This document shows, one piece after another, positions 44,290-53,011 of a stretch of 64,000 bases of DNA. The stretch is taken from assembly GCF_019733395.1 (NCBI RefSeq), contig NZ_JAIHOO010000001.1:248001-312000 (forward strand), read 5' to 3'. Positions within the stretch are counted from its first letter, which is position 1; each line of letters opens with the position of its first letter. The DNA is from Lysobacter sp. BMK333-48F3 (GTDB lineage: Bacteria > Pseudomonadota > Gammaproteobacteria > Xanthomonadales > Xanthomonadaceae). A model generated the notes under the pieces. It saw only the letters and a list, made by a program, of their open reading frames with translations, ran no database searches and was not told the origin of the DNA. A program made the position numbers and the translations under genes.

Positions 44290-45246
44290 TCAGCCCCCCG
44301 ACCGCGGCGGCACGCCCGGGCCGCGCGCCGGCGCCTGCCGGTCCATCGCTTCCTTGGCCAGTTCGGCGATGCCGGCCAGCGAGCCGATCACCCCGGCCGA
44401 CTCCATCGGCATCATCACGAACTTCTGGTTCGGCGCCTCGGCCAGCGACTTGAACGCCTCGATGTACTTCTGCGCGACGAAATAGTTGATCGCCTGCACG
44501 TTGCCGCGCGAGATCGCGTCCGACACCAGTTGGGTGGCCTTGGCCTCGGCCTCGGCCAGCCGTTCGCGCGCCTCGGCCTCGCGATAGGCCGCCTCGCGCT
44601 TGCCCTCGGCGGCCAGGATCGCGGCCTGCTTGTCGCCCTCGGCGCGCAGGATCTCGGACTGGCGGTGGCCCTCGGCTTCGAGGATGTTGGCGCGCTTTTC
44701 GCGCTCGGCCTTCATCTGCCGCGCCATCGAATCGACCAGGTCGCGCGGCGGCTGGATGTCCTTGAGCTCGATCCGGTTGACCTTCAGGCCCCAGGGATGG
44801 GTCGCCGCGTCGACCGCGTTGAGCACTTTGGTATTGATCTCGTCGCGCTTGGACAGCGACTCGTCCAGGTCCATCGAGCCGATCGCGGTGCGGATGTTGG
44901 TCATCACCAGGTTGAGGATGGCGATCTCCAGGGTGGCGACCTCGTAGGCCGCCTTGGCCGCGTCCTGGACCTGGAAGAACACGATGCCGTCGACCTTGAC
45001 CACCGCGTTGTCCTTGGTGATCACGTCCTGGCTCGGAACTTCCAGAACCTGCTCCATCATGTTGATCTTGCGGCCGACGCCGTAGATCACCGGAACCAGG
45101 AAGTGCAGCCCGGGGTCCATGGTGTGGGTGTAGCGGCCGAAGCGCTCGACCGTCCACTGGTAGCCCTGCGGGACCATGCGCACGGTCTTGAACAGCAGCA
45201 CCACCCCGGCGAACACCAGCACCATGGCCAGCAACGACGTACCCAT
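44290..45246 (-). CDS. SPFH/stomatin-family protein (QmcA-like)
   Basis: 318 residues. An N-terminal membrane helix (about 5-20) is followed by the SPFH/prohibitin domain (VPQGYQWTVERFGRYTHTMD, DVITKDNAVVKVDGIVFFQV) and a long Glu/Ala/Lys coiled coil (about 190-260, AEREKRANILEAEGHRQSEI). It forms inner-membrane scaffolds with NfeD. Spaced one base from the NfeD gene. Confidence 0.95.
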   Translation of the reverse strand: MGTSLLAMVLVFAGVVLLFKTVRMVPQGYQWTVERFGRYTHTMDPGLHFLVPVIYGVGRKINMMEQVLEVPSQDVITKDNAVVKVDGIVFFQVQDAAKAAYEVATLEIAILNLVMTNIRTAIGSMDLDESLSKRDEINTKVLNAVDAATHPWGLKVNRIELKDIQPPRDLVDSMARQMKAEREKRANILEAEGHRQSEILRAEGDKQAAILAAEGKREAAYREAEARERLAEAEAKATQLVSDAISRGNVQAINYFVAQKYIEAFKSLAEAPNQKFVMMPMESAGVIGSLAGIAELAKEAMDRQAPARGPGVPPRSGG

Positions 45247-45335
45247 GACTCCCCCTTCTCCTTGTCCGGTGGCCTCAGTATAGGCCTGCCGACCGGCTGC
45301 GACCCTTCACGCCCCTGCTGCATCCTTGTCCTGGA

Positions 45336-45980
45336 ATGCCGCCCGAATCCCAGCCCATGCCGCTGTCCCCGCCGGAGCCGACGCGCCCGCTGTCGAGCTT
45401 CGCCATCGACGTCCCGGAGACGTTGCTGGCCCGCGCCCGCGCCGGCGAAGGCCCGGCTTTCGAGCAGATCTACCGCTGGTTCGAGCGGCCGGTGTTCACC
45501 CTGGCGATGCGGATCGCCGGCGACCGCGACGAGGCCACCGAAGTGCTGCAGGAGACGATGCTCAAAGTGCTCACGCGGATCGGCGACTTCCGCGGCCACC
45601 GCGACGGCAGCGGCACGCCGTTCTGGGGCTGGCTGCGCCAGATCGCGGTCAACGAGGCGCTGATGCGGCTGCGCAGCCAGCGCCGCCACGAGCACGCGGT
45701 CGAGGCCGAGGACGAACACCTGGCCGACGACCGCACTCCGCCGCCGCCGGCCGCGGCCGACGCCGCCGCGCTCGGCCGCGCCCTGGCCCAGCTGCCCGCC
45801 GCGACCCGCAGCGTGCTGTGGCTGTACCACGCCGAGGGCTACACCCACGAGGAGATCGCGTCGCTGATGCAGCGCACGCCGAGCTTCTCCAAATCGCAAC
45901 TGGCGCGCGGCGGCCGCCGCCTGCGCCAATTGCTGGAACCGGACATGCAACGCAACTCCCTGGAGCAGGCCCATGCCTGA
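45336..45980 (+). CDS. ECF-type RNA polymerase sigma factor
   Basis: 214 residues; ATG at 45336 (another at 45357 is possible). Region 2: FEQIYRWFERPVFTLAMRIA, DRDEATEVLQETMLKVLTRI, WLRQIAVNEALMRLRSQ. Region 4: LPAATRSVLWLYHAEGYTHE, EIASLMQRTPSFSKSQLARG. It overlaps the next gene by 8 bases and so belongs to the sigma/anti-sigma module. It is unrelated in sequence to the sigma factor at 7947 beyond the fold. Confidence 0.94.
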   Translation: MPPESQPMPLSPPEPTRPLSSFAIDVPETLLARARAGEGPAFEQIYRWFERPVFTLAMRIAGDRDEATEVLQETMLKVLTRIGDFRGHRDGSGTPFWGWLRQIAVNEALMRLRSQRRHEHAVEAEDEHLADDRTPPPPAAADAAALGRALAQLPAATRSVLWLYHAEGYTHEEIASLMQRTPSFSKSQLARGGRRLRQLLEPDMQRNSLEQAHA

Positions 45981-46917
45981 CCATTCCCTCTCGCCGCCGC
46001 AGGACTGGTCCGACGCGTTCGCCCGGCTCGGTCCGGAAACCCCGCCCGCCGACGGCTGGGCGCGCCTGTCCGCGCAGTTGCAGGCCCACGCCGCGGTCGA
46101 ACCGCTGGCCGCGGTGCCGGTGCAGCGCCGACGCGGCGCCGTCCAGCGTTGGGCCTGGGCCGCTGCTGTCGCCGCGGCGCTGCCGCTGGCTGCGTTGTGG
46201 CTGGTCCAGCGCGAGGCCGATGTGCCGTCGCCGCTGCCGGCCGCGCCGGTCGCCGCGGTCGATGCCGCCGCGCTGCCGGCGACGCAGACGCCTGCGGCCG
46301 GACCCACGCCGGCGATCACACCGTCTATTGCGCCGACTATTGCGCCGGCCGTCGCGGCCGACACCCGCAGCGCGGCGGCCGCCACCGTGCCGGCCGCCGC
46401 ACCGGGCCAGCGGCGCACGCCCGCGGCATCGGCGCCGGCCGCCTTGGCCCAGCGAACGCCGCGTGGCGCGACGGGCGCAGGCGACCGCGAGCGCGCCGCG
46501 GCGCCCGCACCGGGTGCCGCTTTGTCTACCGATTCGGCCGTCGACACCGCCGTCGCCGGCACCAGCGCCGAGGACGGCGCCGCCGTCGACCGCATCGCAG
46601 CCGCTGGCGGCAGCTTCGGCGCCGCCGCATTGGCGCGCCTGCAAGGCGAATCGGCTCAGCTCGAATCCCTGGTCGCCCTGGCCCGCGACGACCGCGTCGG
46701 CAGCGGCGCGGCGACCCTGATGAGCGCCGAACTCGACCACGGCATCGCCGCGATCGACGCCGCCCTGTCCGCCAGCGGCATCGGCGAAACCGAGCGCGTC
46801 GCACTGTGGCAACAACGCGTCGACGCCTTGCGCGCGCTCGCCGGCGTCGAAGGCTCGCAGCGCTGGTACGCGGCCCGCGGCGAGCGCTACGAAGACGCGC
46901 TGGTGCGGGTCGACTGA
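45973..46917 (+). CDS. membrane anti-sigma-like protein, Ala/Pro-rich
   Basis: 314 residues. A cytoplasmic head of about 55 residues has DGWARLSAQL (compare LWPGIAARL in the other anti-sigma gene), one transmembrane helix (about 58-75), then an Ala/Pro/Thr-rich periplasmic linker and a C-terminal helical domain. Anti-sigma function is inferred from topology and overlap with the sigma gene. Confidence 0.7.
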   Translation: MPDHSLSPPQDWSDAFARLGPETPPADGWARLSAQLQAHAAVEPLAAVPVQRRRGAVQRWAWAAAVAAALPLAALWLVQREADVPSPLPAAPVAAVDAAALPATQTPAAGPTPAITPSIAPTIAPAVAADTRSAAAATVPAAAPGQRRTPAASAPAALAQRTPRGATGAGDRERAAAPAPGAALSTDSAVDTAVAGTSAEDGAAVDRIAAAGGSFGAAALARLQGESAQLESLVALARDDRVGSGAATLMSAELDHGIAAIDAALSASGIGETERVALWQQRVDALRALAGVEGSQRWYAARGERYEDALVRVD

Positions 46918-47004
46918 GCCGTCCAGCATTCGCCCGTCGCCCTGCCCCGCTGCCGCCCTCCTCCCGTCTTACCCGACCCACCCAGCATCACCGCGGAGAC
47001 CGCC

Positions 47005-48237
47005 ATGCAACGCCCGATCCTGATTCCCTTGTTGCTCGCCGCAGCCGTCGCCGGCGCGCTCGCCAGCGTCGCCGCGGCCAGTTCCGCGGCCGAACCGGCC
47101 GGCGCCGCGCCGCAGGTGCAGCGCAAGACCATCGTCGTCGCCCATCCGGACGGCCATCCGGCGCCGCTGGCGCAGCGGGTCAAGCGGCCCTTGCTGGGCG
47201 TGATCATCGACGCCGACGACGCCGCCGGCGTGCGCGTGCTCGCGGTCACTCCCGACGGCGGCGCGGCCAAGGCCGGGCTGCGCAGCGGCGACCGCCTGCT
47301 GTCGATCGACGGCAGCGCGATCGACGGCGCCGACCAGGACGCGCGCCTGGCCAAGGCCCGCACCCTGCTCGGCAAGCTGCAAACCGAGCGCGCCGCGCAA
47401 CTGCGCTACCGCCGCGACGGCCGCGACGCCACGGTCGCGGTCGTCCCGCAGCTCGGCAACCGGGTAGTGGTGCTCGATCGCGCCGACGGCGCCGGACCCG
47501 GCCCGCGCCGCGAAGTGCGCATCCACCGCATCGGCGACGGCGAGACCTTCGAGTTCCACGACGCCGGTTTCGACTTCGATTTCGATGCCGCGGTCGCCCC
47601 GGCCGTGGCCGCGGCGGTGGCGCCGCAGGTGCGCAGCGAGGTGATCCGGCTCAGCCGCAACGACCGCTGCAAGGGCGGCGATTGCAAGTGGCCGGCGATC
47701 AGCGAAGCGCTGCGCTGGAACGGCCTCAACCTGGCCTCGGTCGACGCCAAGCTCGGACGCTACTTCGGCGCCCAGCGCGGCGTGCTGGTGCTCAGCACCG
47801 GGCCGGAACTGGCCGGGCTGGAAGCCGGCGACGTGATCCAGAGCATCGACGGCCGTCGCGTCGACACCCCGCGCCAGGCGATGGAGGCGCTGCGCGGCAA
47901 GTCCGAGGGCAGCCAGGTCGCGGTCGATTACCTGCGCGACCGGCGCAACGCCCAGACCCAGCTGAAAGTGCCGAAGGCGATCAATTGGACGCCGCCGCGC
48001 CCGCCGGCGCCGCCGGCACCGCCCGCGCCGCCGTCCGCACCCGACCTGCCGCCTCCGCCGGCGCCGCCGTCCGCGTCCGACCTGCCGGCTCCGCCGACGC
48101 CGCCGGCGCCGCCCGCGCCGCCCAAGCGCAGCGCATCGGCCCGATCGCCGGCCATGGCCTTCGCGCCGCCGGCGCCGCCCGCTCCACCGGCGCCGCCGAG
48201 CTGGGCCGACAGCGCCCGGATCCACGCGGTGTATTGA
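47005..48237 (+). CDS. exported double-PDZ protein with proline-rich tail
   Basis: 410 residues; ATG with GGAGA upstream and a signal peptide (1-30). PDZ-like domains at about 60-140 (GVIIDADDAAGVRVLAVTPD, GGAAKAGLRSGDRLLSIDG) and about 245-320 (GLEAGDVIQSIDGRRVDTPR). There is no protease domain. The tail (about 330-400) is PAPPAPP repeats. It is the third gene of the sigma/anti-sigma module and probably its envelope output or a sensor. Confidence 0.85.
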   Translation: MQRPILIPLLLAAAVAGALASVAAASSAAEPAGAAPQVQRKTIVVAHPDGHPAPLAQRVKRPLLGVIIDADDAAGVRVLAVTPDGGAAKAGLRSGDRLLSIDGSAIDGADQDARLAKARTLLGKLQTERAAQLRYRRDGRDATVAVVPQLGNRVVVLDRADGAGPGPRREVRIHRIGDGETFEFHDAGFDFDFDAAVAPAVAAAVAPQVRSEVIRLSRNDRCKGGDCKWPAISEALRWNGLNLASVDAKLGRYFGAQRGVLVLSTGPELAGLEAGDVIQSIDGRRVDTPRQAMEALRGKSEGSQVAVDYLRDRRNAQTQLKVPKAINWTPPRPPAPPAPPAPPSAPDLPPPPAPPSASDLPAPPTPPAPPAPPKRSASARSPAMAFAPPAPPAPPAPPSWADSARIHAVY

Positions 48238-48267
48238 GCCGGGTGCGGACCGGAACGCAGAAACGAC

Positions 48268-48295
48268 GAAGGCCGGAGCTCGCGCTCCGGCCTTC
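48268..48295. terminator. bidirectional terminator after the PDZ gene
   Basis: GAAGGCCGGAGC, loop TCGC, GCTCCGGCCTTC, between convergent genes. Short T-run; probably shared. Confidence 0.75.
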
Positions 48296-48337
48296 TGCAT
48301 TGCGCCGGTCGGCCCGGCGCGCGGCGCGCATCCGCGC

Positions 48338-49276
48338 TTACTCGGCCGGCGCGCGCTCGACCCACTTGGCGAACACCGCGTCGATCTGGCCGGCGCCGAC
48401 CGGCTTGCCCGCTTCGCGCTGGCCGGCCTGCTCGAACAAGGGAATGATCATGGCCATGCCGTCGACCTTGGTCTTCAGGCGCACGCCCGGGGCCTGGCCG
48501 AGATAGCGCTCCCAGCGCTCGCGCACCTGCGCCCAATAGTCCTTGGTCGCAGTCCAGTACGTGTAGGCCGGCTTGAAATCGACTTCGCGGGTCTTCTGGT
48601 AGTCGTTGAAGCCGAACTCGCGCGCCAGCTCCTCCTGGCTGCCGTCGGGCTTGCGCAGGACCTTGGTGTTGAACTGCTCGTGGGTCCAGCCGCCCGGGGT
48701 CAGGGTGTGGCGGTTGACCGCGACGATGGCGTTGTAGTCGCTGCGCTTGGTGTACTCGCGTCGCGGCAGCGGCCGCCAGCTCGCGTCGCTGGTCCAGGTC
48801 GCCACGCCGTTGGCGTAGTCCCAGCGGCCGGTGCCGCAGTAGCGCGGCGCGTCGCTGACTTCGTACACGCATTGGGTCCAGGCGCCGCGGTTGAGCTCGG
48901 CCGCGATCGGCCGCACCTGCCAGGTCTGGTCGGCGCTGAATTCGAAGCGCTGCGGGGCCTCGAAGCTCCAGTCCTGGCGCCAGTGCTTGGTCACATGGCC
49001 GCTCTTGGCGTCGACCAGGATGTGCTGCAGGACGATCTTGCCGGGCCGGTCCTCGACCACGATCACGGTCTCGTTGCCGCCGCTGCGCATCGCCGGCGCG
49101 CGCTCGTAGCCCGGCTTGAGCAGCACGGTTTCGTCGAAGGCGAAATCGACGATGTATTCGCCCTGCATCGCCAGGATCGAGGCGCGATCGCGCTCGGGCG
49201 CGGACGCCGCCGATGCGGCGAGCGGAGTCAGCAGACAGATCGCCAGCAGGCTGGCGCGGTGAGTTAGTCGGGTCAT
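48338..49276 (-). CDS. DUF6607-type exported protein in heme-uptake operon
   Basis: 312 residues from the ATG at 49276 with a signal peptide (1-26, ending AASAA). The body has HVTKHWRQDWSFEAPQRFEF, AWTQCVYEVSDAPRYCGTGR, and WTSDASWRPLPRREYTKRSD, matching what I know as DUF6607. Such proteins occur next to TonB receptors for heme. Role unknown. It follows the Cys-rich 193-residue gene by 65 nt and is the last gene of the hemP operon. Confidence 0.75.
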   Translation of the reverse strand: MTRLTHRASLLAICLLTPLAASAASAPERDRASILAMQGEYIVDFAFDETVLLKPGYERAPAMRSGGNETVIVVEDRPGKIVLQHILVDAKSGHVTKHWRQDWSFEAPQRFEFSADQTWQVRPIAAELNRGAWTQCVYEVSDAPRYCGTGRWDYANGVATWTSDASWRPLPRREYTKRSDYNAIVAVNRHTLTPGGWTHEQFNTKVLRKPDGSQEELAREFGFNDYQKTREVDFKPAYTYWTATKDYWAQVRERWERYLGQAPGVRLKTKVDGMAMIIPLFEQAGQREAGKPVGAGQIDAVFAKWVERAPAE

Positions 49277-49340
49277 GGCGGAAGCTCGTAAGTCGTCGGA
49301 GTAGAAAGAAACAAAAGAAGAACAGGGAATGCGGCGCGGC

Positions 49341-49922
49341 TCAGGCCGGTGCCGCGGCCTCGGCGCGGTCCGACCGGCGCGAGGCCAGGCAGCAACAGGC
49401 GTCGGCCTGCGCGTGCAGGCGCGCGCCCTCGGCCGCGGCGATGCGCCGCGCGTGCGCCAGGCCCAGCGCCGACGGCTCGGCGCGATCGGCCAGCAGGATG
49501 CAGTGGCCGGCCTCGTCGGCCAGCACCTGCAGGCGCAGGATCTGCGCCTGCCAGGGCCCGCGCAGCCGGCGCAGCCAGCGCCGGCGCAGGCGCGCCCAGG
49601 CGCTGCTGCGGGCCTCGCCGCCGCGGCAGGCCGGCAGCGCCGCGATGGCGTCGTCCCAGGCCAGGAAATCGCTGTCCGGCAACAGGTACAGGCACCAGCA
49701 GGCGCGCCCGGCGCGGTCGCGGAACAGCACCGCCTCGCAGCGGTCCTCGCCGTCGCGGCGCAGCAGGCGCTCGGCGCGCTGCGCATGCAACCAGCCGTCC
49801 AGCGCATCGCGATGGCGCGGCGGATACACGCACAGCACCGTCGCCACCGCGGCCAGATGCTCCGGCGCCGGCATGGCGGCGCCCTCTGCATCGGCGGCAA
49901 CGGCGGGCGACGGCGCGCGCAT
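49341..49922 (-). CDS. hypothetical protein with terminal cysteine cluster
   Basis: 193 residues. Helical, with an Arg/Ala-rich core (WARLRRRWLRRLRGPWQAQI) and a C-terminal ADACCCLASRRSDRAE. Not recognised. It begins 3 bases after the heme receptor stop, so it is translated with the receptor; a heme-binding or handling role is only inferred from that. Confidence 0.6.
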   Translation of the reverse strand: MRAPSPAVAADAEGAAMPAPEHLAAVATVLCVYPPRHRDALDGWLHAQRAERLLRRDGEDRCEAVLFRDRAGRACWCLYLLPDSDFLAWDDAIAALPACRGGEARSSAWARLRRRWLRRLRGPWQAQILRLQVLADEAGHCILLADRAEPSALGLAHARRIAAAEGARLHAQADACCCLASRRSDRAEAAAPA

Positions 49923-49925
49923 GGC

Positions 49926-52223
49926 TTACCAGCTCACCGAGACGCTGGCGCCGACGTTGCGGCCCGGCGCGGTATAGCGGTCCAGGATGGCGCTGCTCGC
50001 GCTCAGGCCCGGCAGGTCGCCGGCGTCCCAGTAGGTCTTGTCGGTCAGGTTGAACACGCCGACGTTGAAGCGCGCGCCGGGGGCGAAGTCCCAGTGCGCG
50101 AGCAGATCGAGTGCGCCGTAGCCCGGTGCGGCGAAACGGCCCGGCGCCGGCAGCTCGGTCTTGTGGCGGGCGAAACGACCCGCCAGTTCGACGCCCCAGG
50201 CCTCGCGGTCGTAAGCCACGCCCAGGCTGGCGGTGAGCGGCGCGATCGATTCCAACGGCCGGTTCGCGGTCTTGTCCTCGCCCTTGCTGTAGGCGGCCGC
50301 GCCGCGCAGCGACCAGCCCGCCAGCGCGTCGTTCCAGGCGCCGAAGTCGATGCCGCCGCGCAGCTCGACGCCGCGGATCCGCGCCTTGGCCACGTTCTGC
50401 GACTGGAACACGATCAACGGCGTCTGCGGCGGCGCGCTGACCTGGCGGTTGGATTCGATGAAGTCCTGGTAATCGTTGTAGTACGCCGACAGCTGGGCGT
50501 AGCCGACCGAGTTGCTGAAGCGCAGGCCGAGTTCGTAGCCGTCGCTGGTCTCCGGCTTCAGGTTCGGGTTCGGAATCGCGGTGTAGCCGAACTGCAGATT
50601 GGTGAAGCCCAGGTTGACGTCGCTGTAGGGCGGCGCACGGAAGCCGCGCTGGTAGCCGCCGTACAGCGACCAGTCCGGGGCGAAGTGCCAGACCGCGCCG
50701 AGCTTGGGCGAGACGCTGGTCTTGCTGAGATCGCTGACCTGCACGCCGGGGTTGTCGCCGTTCCAGATCGCGTCCTTCTGCGGCCGCAACTCATAGCGGT
50801 CCACCCGCACCGCCGGCACCAGGCGGAAGGCGCCGTCGGCGAAGCGGATCTCGTCCTGGACGAACACGCCGGCATTGCGGGTCTTGCTGACCGGGAAATC
50901 GCGCACCGGGAACACGTCGGGCAGGATCGCGTTGCTGACCGCGCCGGTGGTCAGGTTGACCGCGCGGCCGTCGCGCTTCTGGCGGAACTCGGTGGCCTCG
51001 TACTCGAAGCCGTAGGTCAGGGTGTGTTCGACCGCGCCGGTGGCGAAGTCCTTGTGCGCGGTGGCCTCGGCGCCGTAGACGCGCTGGTCGAAGTCGAACT
51101 CGCGCAGGCGCAGGGTCGGGCTGGTTTCGCGGCCGCCGATCACGCTGACCCGGTGCTCGCGGGTGCGCTGGTTGGTTTCGCTGTCCTGGCGATAGACCTG
51201 CCAGCGCAACGAATCGGCCAGGGCGCTGTCGAGCGCGTCGATTTCGTGCGCGAACGCGACCCGGGCCCGGGTCTGGCGGTCGTTGCCGGTCTGCGACAGC
51301 ACCCGCACCGCCGGCGCGCCGGGCATCGACAAGGCGGTGCCGCGCGCGCTGTAGACGTCGGTGTCGGTCTGGTCCTCGCTGCCTTCCACGGTCAGACGGA
51401 AGCGCTGGTTCTCGCTCGGCGCGTACACCAGCTTGGTCAGCAGGCTGCGGCCGTCGTTGCTCTGCGGGTTGGGCCGGGTGCGGCGCGCATCCAGCGAGGC
51501 GCGTTCGCCCTGGTTGTGGGTCTCCTCGCCCTGGTGGTGGTTGAGCACCACCAGGCCGGACCAGCGCTCGCCGCCGAACGCGGCGGTGGCGCCGCCGAAC
51601 AGGCTCTCGTTCTTGCCCTCGTAGCCGAGCTTGAGGCCGAAATAGCTGCCGGCGCCGTCCTTCAGATAGTCCTGCGGGTCCTTGCTGACAAACGCGACCA
51701 CGCCGCCGAGCGCGTCGGAACCGTGCAGCGCGCTGCTCGGGCCACGCACGATCTCGACTTCCTTGACCGTGTCCAGGTCGACGAAGTTGCGCCCGGCGCT
51801 GGAGAAGCTGCCGATCGAGAAGCCGTCGGAGATCGAGATGCCGTCGACCAGCACCCGCACCCGGTTGCCGCCGAGACCGCGGATGCGGATGTCGCCGAGG
51901 CCGAAGCGTTCGCGGTTGGAGCCGACCTCGATCCCGGGCTCGTAGCGGAACAGGTCCTTGAGGTCGCGCACCAGCTCACGGTCCATGCGCTCGCGGTCGA
52001 TCGCGCTGACCGTCGCCGGCACGTCCTGCACCGCGCGTTCGGTGCGGGTCGCGCTGACCACCACGCGCTGCAGTTCGTTGACGTCGCCGGAGGCGTCGGC
52101 CGCGTCGGCGGCGTGGGCCAGCGCAGGCAAGGCCAGGCTCAAGGCCAGGGCGAGCGCGCAGCGGGCGGGATGGGAGCGGGCGACGGAAGACAAGGAGGCA
52201 ACACGGGCGTGGACGCGGGACAT
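49926..52223 (-). CDS. TonB-dependent heme/hemoglobin receptor
   Basis: 765 residues. Signal peptide (about 20-38), plug domain (TRTERAVQDVPATVSAIDRE, IRIRGLGGNRVRVLVDGISI), and a barrel with FRAPPYSDVN and NPNLKPETS, the FRAP/NPNL pair that marks heme and hemoglobin receptors. Ends with VSVSW. ATG at 52223. Located in a hemP operon under a Fur box, which supports iron-regulated heme uptake. Confidence 0.93.
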   Translation of the reverse strand: MSRVHARVASLSSVARSHPARCALALALSLALPALAHAADAADASGDVNELQRVVVSATRTERAVQDVPATVSAIDRERMDRELVRDLKDLFRYEPGIEVGSNRERFGLGDIRIRGLGGNRVRVLVDGISISDGFSIGSFSSAGRNFVDLDTVKEVEIVRGPSSALHGSDALGGVVAFVSKDPQDYLKDGAGSYFGLKLGYEGKNESLFGGATAAFGGERWSGLVVLNHHQGEETHNQGERASLDARRTRPNPQSNDGRSLLTKLVYAPSENQRFRLTVEGSEDQTDTDVYSARGTALSMPGAPAVRVLSQTGNDRQTRARVAFAHEIDALDSALADSLRWQVYRQDSETNQRTREHRVSVIGGRETSPTLRLREFDFDQRVYGAEATAHKDFATGAVEHTLTYGFEYEATEFRQKRDGRAVNLTTGAVSNAILPDVFPVRDFPVSKTRNAGVFVQDEIRFADGAFRLVPAVRVDRYELRPQKDAIWNGDNPGVQVSDLSKTSVSPKLGAVWHFAPDWSLYGGYQRGFRAPPYSDVNLGFTNLQFGYTAIPNPNLKPETSDGYELGLRFSNSVGYAQLSAYYNDYQDFIESNRQVSAPPQTPLIVFQSQNVAKARIRGVELRGGIDFGAWNDALAGWSLRGAAAYSKGEDKTANRPLESIAPLTASLGVAYDREAWGVELAGRFARHKTELPAPGRFAAPGYGALDLLAHWDFAPGARFNVGVFNLTDKTYWDAGDLPGLSASSAILDRYTAPGRNVGASVSVSW

Positions 52224-52463
52224 GCTTCGACTCGGATAGGGAAGTGGGGCCGAGGCGAGCTGGCGTCCGCATAGATCGGGGCTGGCAGCCTTTGGAGAGA
52301 GAAGGTGCTGGCGGGTCGGCGGGGCCGACGCATCGCACCGCGCCCATGCCGGGCGCGGTGCGGGTGGTGCGGGCGATGGCGTTGCGTGCCGGCGCCTCGG
52401 TCGCGCTGCGCCGTGCACGGCGCAAGCGACCGACGTGGGGAGGGAGCGCCGTCGGGTGCGTTG

Positions 52464-52617
52464 GAGCGTGCCGGCCTGGGCGGAGAGCGAATGCCTCTCG
52501 TGCCTGATCGGGGCGCATCGAACGCGGGTTTGTTTGGAGCGGACCGGCTTGAGCGAGAAAGCGGGATGTTGCCTTCTCGTGCTTGGCCGGGGCGCGCCGA
52601 ACGTGGGCTTACTTGGT
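52464..52617. repeat. imperfect 75-80-bp direct repeat before hemP
   Basis: GGAGCG..CCGGC.TG.GCG.GA.AGCG, ..CTCTCGTGC.TG..CGGGGCGC and CGAACG.GGGTTT recur at about 52464-52538 and 52537-52617; the second copy overlaps the last codons of hemP. The rest of 52224-52608 has no gene. Confidence 0.55.
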
Positions 52618-52860
52618 CAAAATCAACTTGTCGTTGCGGGTATGGCGCAGGCGGTAGACCTCGCCGCCGTGGCGGATCAGCACTTCGCGCGCGCCGCGCA
52701 GCAACGAGGTGCTTTCCAACAGCACGCCCTGGGCCGCGGCGACGACGGCCGAGGTCACGGAGGCGGGGGCGACGGCGGCGACCGGCGGGGCCGGCGCGAC
52801 GATGGACACGGAACGATCAGTACGGGGCTTCAGCTGCAGCACCGGGTTGCGCATGGACAT
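52609..52860 (-). CDS. hemP: hemin uptake protein HemP
   Basis: 83 residues from the ATG at 52860 (the longer frame runs into the Fur box). The conserved C-terminal part LLRGAREVLIRHGGEVYRLR is the HemP signature, ending TRNDKLILTK. HemP is a small activator/effector of heme uptake genes. It is the first gene of the operon with the heme receptor. Confidence 0.9.
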   Translation of the reverse strand: MSMRNPVLQLKPRTDRSVSIVAPAPPVAAVAPASVTSAVVAAAQGVLLESTSLLRGAREVLIRHGGEVYRLRHTRNDKLILTK

Positions 52861-52896
52861 GGCGGTGACTCGTTCGGGGGTGGGCTCGGTAAAAAT

Positions 52897-52915
52897 GATA
52901 ATGATTCTCATTTAA
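52897..52915. promoter_or_regulatory. Fur box upstream of hemP
   Basis: GATAATGATTCTCATTTAA matches 14 of 19 bases of the Fur consensus, 37 bases before the hemP start. Predicts repression by Fe-loaded Fur. Confidence 0.85.
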
Positions 52916-53011
52916 CCGTCAACACCCCGGCGGCCGGAACTGCGACTGAGGTCAAACGCGGCAAAGCCGGGCTCGCGCCGCCCGGCAGCCCTGCCCTGTT
53001 CATGCCCCGGC

